Shown here one piece after another: positions 8,978-17,764 of a stretch of DNA of 63,163 nucleotides; the first letter of the stretch is position 1; each line of letters opens with the position of its first letter. The translations under genes and the position numbers were made by a program. The stretch comes from Clostridia bacterium (GTDB lineage Bacteria; Bacillota; Clostridia; Christensenellales; Borkfalkiaceae), in the NCBI GenBank assembly GCA_017522945.1, contig JAFWXT010000079.1, positions 1 through 63,163 of the forward strand. Reading direction: 5' to 3'. The notes under the pieces are model-generated. The model ran no database searches. It had not been told where the DNA came from and saw only the letters and a program-made list of their open reading frames with translations.

Positions 8978-10723
8978 ATGGATTTTTTCGACGTGCTAAC
9001 GATGATAGGTGGTTTGTGCCTATTTTTATTCGGGATGAACGTTATGAGCGACGCGCTTGAAAGGCGCGCAGGAAACGGACTTAAAGCCCTACTTGGAAAA
9101 CTTACGCAAAGCAAAGTGAAGGGCTTTTTTACAGGTATTGGCGTTACCGCAGTAATACAAAGTTCATCGGCAACAACCGTTATGGTAGTGGGCTTCGTTA
9201 ACTCGGGCATTATGAGCCTTACCCAAGCAATAAACGTAATAATGGGTGCAAACGTTGGAACTACCGTTACATCTTGGATTTTAAGTCTTGGCGGGATTTC
9301 AAGCGAAAACTTTATCGTTCAACTACTAAAACCCACTTCTTTTAGCCCCATACTTGCGCTTATAGGAACTATATTCATTATGATGGGCAAGTCGACCAAG
9401 AAAAAGGATACAGGAACTATCCTATTAGGCTTTGCAACACTTATGTTTGGTATGGAAACCATGTCAAGCGCAGTTAGCGGTTTAGCAAACGTTCCTGCCT
9501 TTCAAAATTTATTCACGCTATTTACTAATCCTATCTTAGGCGTACTTGCAGGCGCAGTGCTTACTGCAATTATTCAATCAAGTTCGGCTTCGGTTGGTAT
9601 TTTACAAGCATTATCGAGCACGGGAAGCATTACTAATTCAGCAGCAATCCCTATTATAATGGGACAAAACATAGGTACTTGCGTGACCGCAATTTTATCA
9701 TCATTCGGCGCAAATAAAAACGCTAAGCGAGCGGCGGTAGTTCATTTAACCTTTAACATTTTAGGAAGTGTTATTTGTTTAATTATTTTCTATTTAATAT
9801 CACTAATTTTTAACCCTGTAATATTTAACGCATCGGCAAACCACTTATCAATAGCAATTTCGCACACCGCGTTTAACGCTATATGTACGGCAATCTTACT
9901 ACCACTTAGTTCGCTACTTGAAAAGATTGCAAAAGCGCTTGTTCGTGATGATGAAAAACAAGAAACTACCGTTGAACTTGACGAGCGTTTGCTTTCAACC
10001 CCAGCTATCGCATTAGAGCGTTGCAACACTGTTGCTAAAGATATGGCAAAAATAGCGGTTGACGCATTTAACAAATCACTTGATATGTTAAAAGAGCGTA
10101 GCACCGACGGGGCTGAAGATGTTCGCGAAGCTGAAAACAAAACCGACCATTACGAAGATATTTTAGGCACTTATTTAATTAAGCTAAACGAATCAAAAAC
10201 GAATGATAGCGACAGTATGCTTATCTCAAAGCTTTTAAAAGCAATAGGCGATTTTGAAAGAATTTCCGACCATAGCGTAAACGTAGTTGAATCGGTTGAA
10301 GAAATCAATCAAAAAAATATCCTGTTTACCGAGCAAGGCAAAAAGGAAATTATGGTTATTTGTTTAGCCGTTAGCGAAGTTATTTCACTTGCCTATAATG
10401 CATTTATAAATAACGATATTCAAACTGCTTACAAGGTTGAACCACTTGAACAACTAATCGACGAGCTTAAAGTTACCCTTCGAAACAACCATATTAACCG
10501 CTTAAAAGAAGGCAACTGCTCAATTGAAGCAGGTTTTGTTTGGTCGGATATTTTAACCAACCTTGAAAGAACTGCCGACCACTGCTCTAATATTGCCCTT
10601 TGCGTTATCGACGGTGCATCGATGAATATGAACGCACACCAAGCAATAAGAACATTAAAACAAAATAACCCAGAGTTTATTAAATTATATAATGAATATG
10701 TTCAAAAATATAGCCTTAATTAA
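8978..10723 (+). CDS. Na+/phosphate cotransporter with C-terminal PhoU-like domain
   Basis: A 581-residue protein of the NptA/YjbB family. The N-terminal half (about 1-310) is membrane-spanning and carries the two inverted QSSSA repeats of this family: VIQSSSATTVMVVGFVN (about 59) and IIQSSSASVGILQAL (about 198), each followed by a GxNxGT motif (GANVGTTVT, GQNIGTCVT). From about 340 on, a helical PhoU-like domain has the paired pattern DFERISDHSVNVVE and NLERTADHCSNIAL. It likely imports or exports phosphate with sodium. RBS AAGGAG. Confidence 0.92.
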   Translation: MDFFDVLTMIGGLCLFLFGMNVMSDALERRAGNGLKALLGKLTQSKVKGFFTGIGVTAVIQSSSATTVMVVGFVNSGIMSLTQAINVIMGANVGTTVTSWILSLGGISSENFIVQLLKPTSFSPILALIGTIFIMMGKSTKKKDTGTILLGFATLMFGMETMSSAVSGLANVPAFQNLFTLFTNPILGVLAGAVLTAIIQSSSASVGILQALSSTGSITNSAAIPIIMGQNIGTCVTAILSSFGANKNAKRAAVVHLTFNILGSVICLIIFYLISLIFNPVIFNASANHLSIAISHTAFNAICTAILLPLSSLLEKIAKALVRDDEKQETTVELDERLLSTPAIALERCNTVAKDMAKIAVDAFNKSLDMLKERSTDGAEDVREAENKTDHYEDILGTYLIKLNESKTNDSDSMLISKLLKAIGDFERISDHSVNVVESVEEINQKNILFTEQGKKEIMVICLAVSEVISLAYNAFINNDIQTAYKVEPLEQLIDELKVTLRNNHINRLKEGNCSIEAGFVWSDILTNLERTADHCSNIALCVIDGASMNMNAHQAIRTLKQNNPEFIKLYNEYVQKYSLN

Positions 10724-10782
10724 ACAGTTTATATAACTAATATATAATTATAGTTACTCACATAAAAATGCAATAAAAAGCA

Positions 10783-10813
10783 AAACCGATAGCATAAAAC
10801 TATCGGTTTTTTT
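10783..10813 (+). terminator. Terminator after the Na/Pi transporter
   Basis: Stem AAACCGATAG/CTATCGGTTT with a 7-nt loop and a T tract to 10813. It lies between convergent genes. Confidence 0.88.
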
Positions 10814-10893
10814 GTTGCATTTTATTTAAAAGTCCTTATATATGTTGATTAACTTAACTTTTAAAACAATAAAGAACTAAAACTACACTTAAT

Positions 10894-12273
10894 TTATTTT
10901 AAAAATTTAGTTATCATTTTTGCTTTTTTGTCGGTATATGGTTGATAACGCATAGGTAAATCCATAAATGTAGCTTTATCAACTATGCTTTTCCTGTGTG
11001 AAAAAGCTTCAAAACCTATTTTGCCGTGATAAGACCCCATTCCGCTTTCGCCAACACCGCCAAAACCAAGTTCGCTTGTTGCAAGGTGAATAATAACGTC
11101 GTTTACACAGCCACCGCCAAAGCTTACGCTATTTGTAATTTCTTCGATATGCGCTTTGTTTTCCGAAAAGATATATAAAGCAAGCGGATTTTTATTTTTT
11201 TGAATAAGAGCTTTAAGCTCGCTAAAATCTTTATATGTAATAATAGGAAGAATAGGCCCAAAAATTTCTTCTTGCATAACTGCGTCGTCAAAACTAACGT
11301 TATCTAAAATGGTTGGTTGAATTTTTAATTTTTCGGCATCCGAGCCACCGCCTATAACAACCTTTTCACTATTTATAAGCCCGACTATTCTATCAAAATG
11401 CTTTTGGTTTATAATCTTGCCGTAATTTTCATTTTCAAGCGCATTTTCGCCAAATTGCGCCACTATTTGTTTGCAAAGTGCCCCTATAAGTTCATTTTTA
11501 ATACTTTCATGACAAAGTATGTAATCTGGAGCAACACAAGTTTGCCCGCAGTTTATAAATTTACCAAACACTATTCTTTTTGCAGAAAGTTCAATTTTTG
11601 CGCTCTCGTCAACAATGCAAGGGCTCTTACCGCCAAGTTCCAAAATAGCAGGGGTTAGATGCTCGGCGCAATTTCTTAAAACTTCTTTACCAACGTTTTG
11701 ACTACCAGTAAAGAAAACGAAATCAAACTTTTGCTTTAATAAACAAGCGTTTTCCTTTCTACCACCCGTAACCACGCCAACGTAGTTTGGTAAAAAGCAA
11801 TCTTCTAACATATTTTTAATAACTTCACTTGTTGCGGGCGAATATGCGCTCGGTTTTACCATAGCGGTATTGCCTGCAGCAATAGCATCTGCAAGTGGCT
11901 CAATGGTTAGTAAAAACGGATAGTTCCAAGGGCTCATTATAAGCACGTTGCCGTATGGAGAGCAAACCGAGTAACTTTTTGCTTTAAACTGGGCTATAGG
12001 CGTTTTAACTACACTTTTAGCCATAAATTTTTTAAGATTTTTTATAAGATAGCTTATTTCGGATAAAACTAAACCGACTTCGCACATATACGCTTCGGTT
12101 TTGCATTTTCCAAGGTCGGATTTAAGAGCTAAAAGCACTTCGTCTTTATATTTAATTACGCCATCGTAAAGTTTTTGAAGCATTTTTTTTCTAAACGAAT
12201 AGGGTAAAGTAGCCCCACTTAAAAAATACTCTCTTTGGCTTTCTAAAATAGAATATAATACGCTTTCTTCCAT
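10894..12273 (-). CDS. Aldehyde dehydrogenase (class 3-like)
   Basis: A 459-residue NAD(P)+-dependent aldehyde dehydrogenase, the shorter class-3/YwdH type. Catalytic residues are visible: Asn117 in SPWNYPF, Glu212 in LELGGKSP and Cys246 in GQTC; EEIFGPILPI lies further on. It oxidises an aldehyde to an acid, or works in reverse with an acid derivative. The preceding alcohol dehydrogenase gene ends 2 bp upstream, so the pair should interconvert an alcohol, its aldehyde and the acid. The substrate is not readable. Confidence 0.92.
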   Translation of the reverse strand: MEESVLYSILESQREYFLSGATLPYSFRKKMLQKLYDGVIKYKDEVLLALKSDLGKCKTEAYMCEVGLVLSEISYLIKNLKKFMAKSVVKTPIAQFKAKSYSVCSPYGNVLIMSPWNYPFLLTIEPLADAIAAGNTAMVKPSAYSPATSEVIKNMLEDCFLPNYVGVVTGGRKENACLLKQKFDFVFFTGSQNVGKEVLRNCAEHLTPAILELGGKSPCIVDESAKIELSAKRIVFGKFINCGQTCVAPDYILCHESIKNELIGALCKQIVAQFGENALENENYGKIINQKHFDRIVGLINSEKVVIGGGSDAEKLKIQPTILDNVSFDDAVMQEEIFGPILPIITYKDFSELKALIQKNKNPLALYIFSENKAHIEEITNSVSFGGGCVNDVIIHLATSELGFGGVGESGMGSYHGKIGFEAFSHRKSIVDKATFMDLPMRYQPYTDKKAKMITKFLK

Positions 12274-12275
12274 AA

Positions 12276-13481
12276 TTATTCTTCCTGTAAAACTTTATAA
12301 TAAAAAATTTCTAACTGTTTAGCATCCATAAGCACGGGCACTGGGTAAAGCGGATTTGCTTCGCTATCCGCATGCTTTGCCATAAGTTGAATATCCTCTT
12401 TTTTAACGCAGTCAAAGGCGGTTGGTATATTCATTTTTTCATTTAACTTTTTAATCCACGAAATAAATGCTTTTGCCCCCACTTCTTGACTATCATTCTC
12501 ACCAACAAGACCACAAATAAGCGCAAGTTTAAAAAGCTTTTTATAAACGCTTTTTCCATACTGCTCTAATACAACGGGCAACAACACGCTATTAGCAAGC
12601 CCGTGCGGAAGGTTATACTGACCGCCAAGCGAATGTGCAACCGCGTGTACGTAACCAACGTACGAGCGAGAAAATGCAATACCTGCAAGATAGGCTGCAT
12701 TAAGCATATTTTCACGCGCCGTTAAATTTTCCGGGTGCTCGTATGCCAAAAATAGATTATCGTAAATAAGCTTAACCGCATCTTCAGCGCACTTTCTGGT
12801 TTGTTTAGTAGTTGACCTTCCTATATAAGCTTCAACTGCGTGCGTTAACGCGTCAAGCCCAGTTGTTGAAGTTAAATTTTTAGGTAGCGTTACTGTATTT
12901 TTAGCGTCCAACACCGCATAGCTTGGAATTAGCGGAAAACTATTCATAGTATATTTATATTTAGTTTTGCTGTCGGTTATAACTGCGGTTAATGTTACTT
13001 CGCTGCCCGTTCCGGCAGTTGTTGGTATTGCAAATATTGGTGGAGTTTTTCTTAAAACCTTTAAAAGTCCTTTAAGTTTTTTAAGCGACTTTTTGGGATA
13101 GGCAATACGCGCGCCAATCCCCTTTGCTGCATCCATAGGCGAACCACCACCAAAGGCAATAATCGCTTGCGCGTTGGCGTTTTTATATGCTATAACCCCG
13201 CCTTCAACGTTTTCAACGGTTGGGTTTGGTTTAACTTCGCTAAATACCGTCGTTTGTATATTGGCTGAGTTTAAAGTATTTATAATATCGTTTAAATATC
13301 CATTTGAATACAAAAAATGGTCGGTAACGATTAATACCGAAGTTATATTTTTATTATTTAGTTGCTCTTTAATTTGCAAAGCATTGTTTAAAATTTGGGG
13401 CTTACGATATGGCAATATAGGCATAATTAGCCTAAATACTCCTTGAAATACTCTGCAATAAGCCTTTTTAAATATATTCAT
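12276..13481 (-). CDS. Iron-containing alcohol dehydrogenase
   Basis: A group III alcohol dehydrogenase of 401 residues. Dinucleotide motif GGGSPMDAAKG (about 111-121), then PTTAGTGSEVT (about 153). Metal ligands fit the family: Asp210 and His214 in GLDALTHAVEAY, His279 and His293 in VHAVAHSLGGQYNLPHG. It reduces aldehydes to alcohols with NAD(P)H during fermentation, or the reverse. First gene of a tight operon with the aldehyde dehydrogenase. No clear promoter was found; an IR (GGCG/CGCC) lies upstream at about 13512-13526. Confidence 0.92.
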   Translation of the reverse strand: MNIFKKAYCRVFQGVFRLIMPILPYRKPQILNNALQIKEQLNNKNITSVLIVTDHFLYSNGYLNDIINTLNSANIQTTVFSEVKPNPTVENVEGGVIAYKNANAQAIIAFGGGSPMDAAKGIGARIAYPKKSLKKLKGLLKVLRKTPPIFAIPTTAGTGSEVTLTAVITDSKTKYKYTMNSFPLIPSYAVLDAKNTVTLPKNLTSTTGLDALTHAVEAYIGRSTTKQTRKCAEDAVKLIYDNLFLAYEHPENLTARENMLNAAYLAGIAFSRSYVGYVHAVAHSLGGQYNLPHGLANSVLLPVVLEQYGKSVYKKLFKLALICGLVGENDSQEVGAKAFISWIKKLNEKMNIPTAFDCVKKEDIQLMAKHADSEANPLYPVPVLMDAKQLEIFYYKVLQEE

Positions 13482-13905
13482 AATTTTCCTAAATCTTTTA
13501 AAACATTTATAAGGCGCTTTTATCGCCTCTTACAAGCATTTTACCCTTTTAAAAAAAGATATATACAGTATATCATACGCTAAAAAAAATGTCAACGCCT
13601 TTACCTAAGCCCATTCATAAGTAGTATATTAAAAATTATTATATCTTTACTTATAAAAAATGCAAACAAAGCAAACCATAATACGCGTTAGCGATTTAAC
13701 TTGAACGCAAAGTTCAAATTTCATTTTTCTTGTCCTCCTAAGCCTGTCGAAGGATCTCGTTAGTGCTATAGTTCAAGTTAGATGTTTCGACTAACGCTCA
13801 ACATGACTGATTACCGTCATTCTGAGCCAATTTTATCGTCATTCTGAGTGAAGCGTAGCGCAATCGAAGAATCTCATCAGTATAAAACGCAACAACTATA
13901 AAAGT
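13482..13905. repeat. Intergenic region with GTCATTCTGAG-type interspersed repeat
   Basis: No gene seen. About 13731-13885 holds degenerate copies of a repeat built around GTCATTCTGAG, GAAGCG and CGAAGAATCTC (13817-13875) plus CTGTCGAAGGATCTCG (13746-13761). A related stretch, TGTTGAGCGAAGTCGAAG, lies at about 40282-40299. A short hairpin TTGAAC/GTTCAA is at about 13701-13717. The function is unknown. Confidence 0.55.
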
Positions 13906-13943
13906 AAGGCTATAGCGCGATTAACTCACCCTATAGCCTTTTT
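13906..13943 (-). terminator. Terminator after the LRR gene (bidirectional shape)
   Basis: Stem AAGGCTATAG/CTATAGCCTT around a 15-nt loop, T-rich on both sides. It lies 17 bp after the LRR stop codon on the minus strand. Confidence 0.75.
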
Positions 13944-13960
13944 CTGTTATTTAATTAAGT

Positions 13961-16900
13961 TTACCATTTCGTTGGCACGCCGTTTACGTAATGCCAATAA
14001 TTACCACTCGTTGTAGGTTGCGTTTCTCTATACCAATAAACCGGGCGGTCTGAATAATTCCAGTTTTTCTCCCAACCGCTTGGTTGACTTGATGCTTCGC
14101 AATAAATGGTTAATGTTTTACAACTTGCAAAAGCATAATTATCAATAAAAGTTACTCGGCTTGGTATAACAATCGAAGTTAATGAACTACAGCCATAGAA
14201 CGCATGCCAACCAATCGAAGTTACGCCAGCGGGTATTTCAATCGAAGTTAAACTACTGCAATCTTCAAACGCAGAATAACCAATTGAAGTTACGCTATTT
14301 GGTATTTCAACCGAAGTTAGTGAAGTACAATTATTAAATGCGTAACTACCAATTGAAGTTATGCTATCACCTATTTCAACCGAAGTTAGTGAACTACAAT
14401 AACAGAACGCATAATCACCAATTAATAATGTTCCTTCTTTAACTGAATAATCACTTGAAACTGTTGTTTTTGCTTGAATTAAATATTTGCCAATATATAA
14501 TACTCCGTTTTCCCAATTTTCTTCATTATTGTAATATGCCGTATTATAAAACGCACTCGCATCAATAGAAGTTACGCTATTTGGTATTTCAATTGAAGTT
14601 AGCGAAATACAAGATTCAAATGCTTGAGAACCAATCGATATTACACTATTTGGTATTTTAATAGAAGCTAGTGAAGTACACCAATAGAACGCCTTCTCAC
14701 CAATTGAAGTTACTCTATCCCCCATTTTAACCGAAGTTAGTGATCTACATTTATAAAACGCATAGTCATTTATTTGGGTTATATATGAAGGTATTATTAA
14801 TTGTGTTTCATTTCCAATATAGCTAACCAAAATCTTTTCAGTTCCATCGGTATATATAACGCAACCGTTATCCGTTGAGAGCTTTGTTCCTCCAAAGTTA
14901 TCCGAGTTGTTATATACCGCTAACGCATAATAACCAACATTGCCGTTATCCCAAGATCCTTTTTCTATCGTAATATGTGTTGATTTGTTTACTACTTCAA
15001 CCAATCTATAACAACCATCGAACGCATCATTACCAATCGAAGTTACGTTATCGCCTATTTCAATCGATGTTAGTGAATCGCAACCGGAGAACGCACTATT
15101 AGCAATTTTCCCACCACTTACAGTTACCTTCTTTAATGATGTAGGAACGTAATTATCGTTATCTGAAGAACTATATGCGCCAAATATATAACCAAAATGT
15201 GTGTTAGTTGTCCCATCTTTTGTTGCGCCTACAAACGGTACTATTATTTCTTCAAGTGATATACAACCATCGAACGCACCATTACCAATCGAAGTTACGT
15301 TATCACCTATTACTACCGAAGTTAATGAACTACAACCATAGAACGCATTATTCGCAATTTTTCCACCTGTTACCGTTACCTTTTTTAATGATTTAGGAAG
15401 GTTGTTGTTATTTCCACTAAATATGTAGCCAAAATAAGTATTATCAACGCCGTCTTTCGTTGACCCAACAAATGGTATTGTTATTTCCATAAGCGAATTA
15501 CAGCCATCAAACGCCCCTACCTCAATCGCAATTACACTATCTCCTATTTCAATAGAATTTAATGAATTACAGCCATCAAACGCCCCTGTAGCAATCATTG
15601 TCACGCTATTTGGGATAGCAAAAAATGCATCTTGCTTACCAATTGCATATTTTATTAAACTCGTTTTAGCTTTATTATATAAATCACCATTTAACGAACT
15701 GTAATGTTCATTTTTTTCACTTACAGTTATGGAAGTAAGCGAAGAACAACCGGTAAAGGCATTTGCTTCAATCGTAGTTACACTGTCAGGTATTACAACC
15801 GACACAAGCGAAGAACAATTGTAAAATGCACTATCTTCAATGCTTGTAACAGTAGCATTACCTAAACTTTCAGGTATAACCACTTCGCTTGCGCTACCCT
15901 TGTACTTCGTTAGGTGCGCCTTATTGTCGTTGGTTACGTAATACTCGAAGTCTTGGCTTTGTGTTCCATATCCTTTAAAATTCCAAATTACCGGGCGATT
16001 TGAGCCATTCCACTTACTACCCCAACCACTTGGCTTACTTTCTGCTTCCGCGTAAATAGTAAGCGAAAAACAAGCGGTAAACGCATCGTCGCCAATCGAA
16101 GTTACGCTATCTGGGATTATAATAGAAGTTAATGAGCTACAATTACGGAACGCTTCATTAGCAACACATAACGTACCTTCTTTAACTGAATAACTACCCG
16201 AAATAGTTGTTTTGGCTTTAATTAAATATTTTCCAATGTATAATATTCCGTTTTCCCAATTCGATTCATCATTGTAATACGCAGTATCATCAAATACATA
16301 ATCCCCAATCGAAGTTACGCCATCACCTATCACAATTGAAGTTAATGAACTACAGCCATAGAACGCACCAGAGCCAATCGATGTTACGCCGTCACCGATT
16401 ACAATTGAAGTGAGTGAAGTACAATCACGAAATGCATGACTTACAATTTTACCACCAGTTACCGTTACCTTCTTTAATGACGTAGGAACGAAATCATTAT
16501 GCTGTGAGCTAATTACGCCCAATATATAACCGAAATGTGTTTCACCAATTCCTACTTTTGTTTCACCAACAAAAGGTATTGTTATTTCTTCAAGTGAAGT
16601 ACAAAGTTTAAAAGCCCCGGATCCAATCAACGTTACGCTATCAGCTATTTGCACTGAAGTTAATAAGCTACAAGCATAAAACGCATCTTCACCAATAGAA
16701 GTTACTCCGTTACCTACTATTACCGTAGTTAATGAAGAACAGTTAGCAAAGGCTCTATTCCCAATACTTCCAGCGTTTATCGTAACCTTTTTTAATGATT
16801 TAGGAACCATGTGGTTATTTCCGCCGTGCCCGATAAATATATAACTAAAACCAGTATTAGTTGTACCGTCTTTAGTCATACCAACAAACGGAATAACCAT

Positions 16901-17764
16901 TTCTTCAAGGGAACTACAACCGTAAAAAGCAGAAGCCCCAATCAAAGTTACACTATTAGGTATTGTAATCGAAGTTAACGAGCTACAGTCATAGAAGGCA
17001 GAATTACCAATCGTCGTTACCCTATCTGGTATTGTAATTGAAGTTAACGAACTACAACCTTCAAAAGCTCCACTTCCAATAGACTCTACATTAACGCCCA
17101 TTTCTATCGAAGTTAACGAGCCACAACCATTAAAAGCATGTTGCCCAATCTCGGTTACACCATCACCAATAACAACCGAAGTTAATAAGCTACAGTTTTT
17201 AAAAGCGTAATCGCCAATTCTATTTACGCTATTAGGTATTGTAATCGAAGTTAACGAGCCACAACCCTTAAATTCGTTAGAATCTATTTGCGTAGTCCCT
17301 TCTGGAATTTCAAATTCGGTTAAATTCTTATACTTAACGTACGCACCAAGCTTACCGTTGTTTAAAAAAAACATAGGTAAAAACATACTAAAGAATAACG
17401 TAATCGAAATAGCGAAAGCTACGACTAAGCTTGCTATGCTTATATTTTTTATTCTATGTTTTCGCCTTGCTCTTGCTTCGGCTTCACGGCGCCTACGATC
17501 TTCTTCTTCTTTTTCGGCAAGTAATCTTTGCTCTTCTTCGCGTTTTTGTTTGCGACGGTTAAAGGCTTGTTCTTGTCGTTTTTGAAGCTCTATGCATTGA
17601 AATCTTCGTTTTTCATCAACAAGAGTTAAATATTTTGTATATTCGGGTATAGTTTTTAGTAAAATATCCGATAGTATAATATTTTGTTCCTTGCTCGAGT
17701 GGGTTCTTATTAAACATATATTCCAATAAGCTTTATCATTTAATGAATCAAAACCTAAAATCAA
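13961..17764 (-). CDS. Downstream half of split gene: helical region, coiled coil, TM, about 31 LRR_5 units
   Basis: 1267 residues, beginning at the TTG directly after the TAG that ends the TIR gene and in the same frame (19654 to 13961 is one frame with one internal TAG). No RBS precedes the TTG. The first ~60 residues (LGFDSLNDKAYWNICLIR...) look like the end of the TPR-like solenoid of the upstream protein. Then come a charged coiled coil (about 60-103, KREEEQRLLAEKEEE), one transmembrane segment (about 108-133), and about 31 LRR_5 units of the form AFxGCSSLTSIxIP. The tail PTTSGNYWHYVNGVPTKW recurs in two decayed fragments elsewhere. The LRR part should lie outside the cell. Whether it is made on its own, by readthrough, or not at all cannot be decided from sequence. 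Confidence 0.8.
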   Translation of the reverse strand: MILGFDSLNDKAYWNICLIRTHSSKEQNIILSDILLKTIPEYTKYLTLVDEKRRFQCIELQKRQEQAFNRRKQKREEEQRLLAEKEEEDRRRREAEARARRKHRIKNISIASLVVAFAISITLFFSMFLPMFFLNNGKLGAYVKYKNLTEFEIPEGTTQIDSNEFKGCGSLTSITIPNSVNRIGDYAFKNCSLLTSVVIGDGVTEIGQHAFNGCGSLTSIEMGVNVESIGSGAFEGCSSLTSITIPDRVTTIGNSAFYDCSSLTSITIPNSVTLIGASAFYGCSSLEEMVIPFVGMTKDGTTNTGFSYIFIGHGGNNHMVPKSLKKVTINAGSIGNRAFANCSSLTTVIVGNGVTSIGEDAFYACSLLTSVQIADSVTLIGSGAFKLCTSLEEITIPFVGETKVGIGETHFGYILGVISSQHNDFVPTSLKKVTVTGGKIVSHAFRDCTSLTSIVIGDGVTSIGSGAFYGCSSLTSIVIGDGVTSIGDYVFDDTAYYNDESNWENGILYIGKYLIKAKTTISGSYSVKEGTLCVANEAFRNCSSLTSIIIPDSVTSIGDDAFTACFSLTIYAEAESKPSGWGSKWNGSNRPVIWNFKGYGTQSQDFEYYVTNDNKAHLTKYKGSASEVVIPESLGNATVTSIEDSAFYNCSSLVSVVIPDSVTTIEANAFTGCSSLTSITVSEKNEHYSSLNGDLYNKAKTSLIKYAIGKQDAFFAIPNSVTMIATGAFDGCNSLNSIEIGDSVIAIEVGAFDGCNSLMEITIPFVGSTKDGVDNTYFGYIFSGNNNNLPKSLKKVTVTGGKIANNAFYGCSSLTSVVIGDNVTSIGNGAFDGCISLEEIIVPFVGATKDGTTNTHFGYIFGAYSSSDNDNYVPTSLKKVTVSGGKIANSAFSGCDSLTSIEIGDNVTSIGNDAFDGCYRLVEVVNKSTHITIEKGSWDNGNVGYYALAVYNNSDNFGGTKLSTDNGCVIYTDGTEKILVSYIGNETQLIIPSYITQINDYAFYKCRSLTSVKMGDRVTSIGEKAFYWCTSLASIKIPNSVISIGSQAFESCISLTSIEIPNSVTSIDASAFYNTAYYNNEENWENGVLYIGKYLIQAKTTVSSDYSVKEGTLLIGDYAFCYCSSLTSVEIGDSITSIGSYAFNNCTSLTSVEIPNSVTSIGYSAFEDCSSLTSIEIPAGVTSIGWHAFYGCSSLTSIVIPSRVTFIDNYAFASCKTLTIYCEASSQPSGWEKNWNYSDRPVYWYRETQPTTSGNYWHYVNGVPTKW

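Noticed and set aside
13746..13761. Spo0A box (TGTCGAA) at 13747
   Set aside because: The heptamer is part of an interspersed repeat and far from any start codon.
13961..17764. CRISPR-like regular repeats
   Set aside because: The regular spacing is that of LRR codons in an open frame; units differ throughout and there are no spacers or cas genes.
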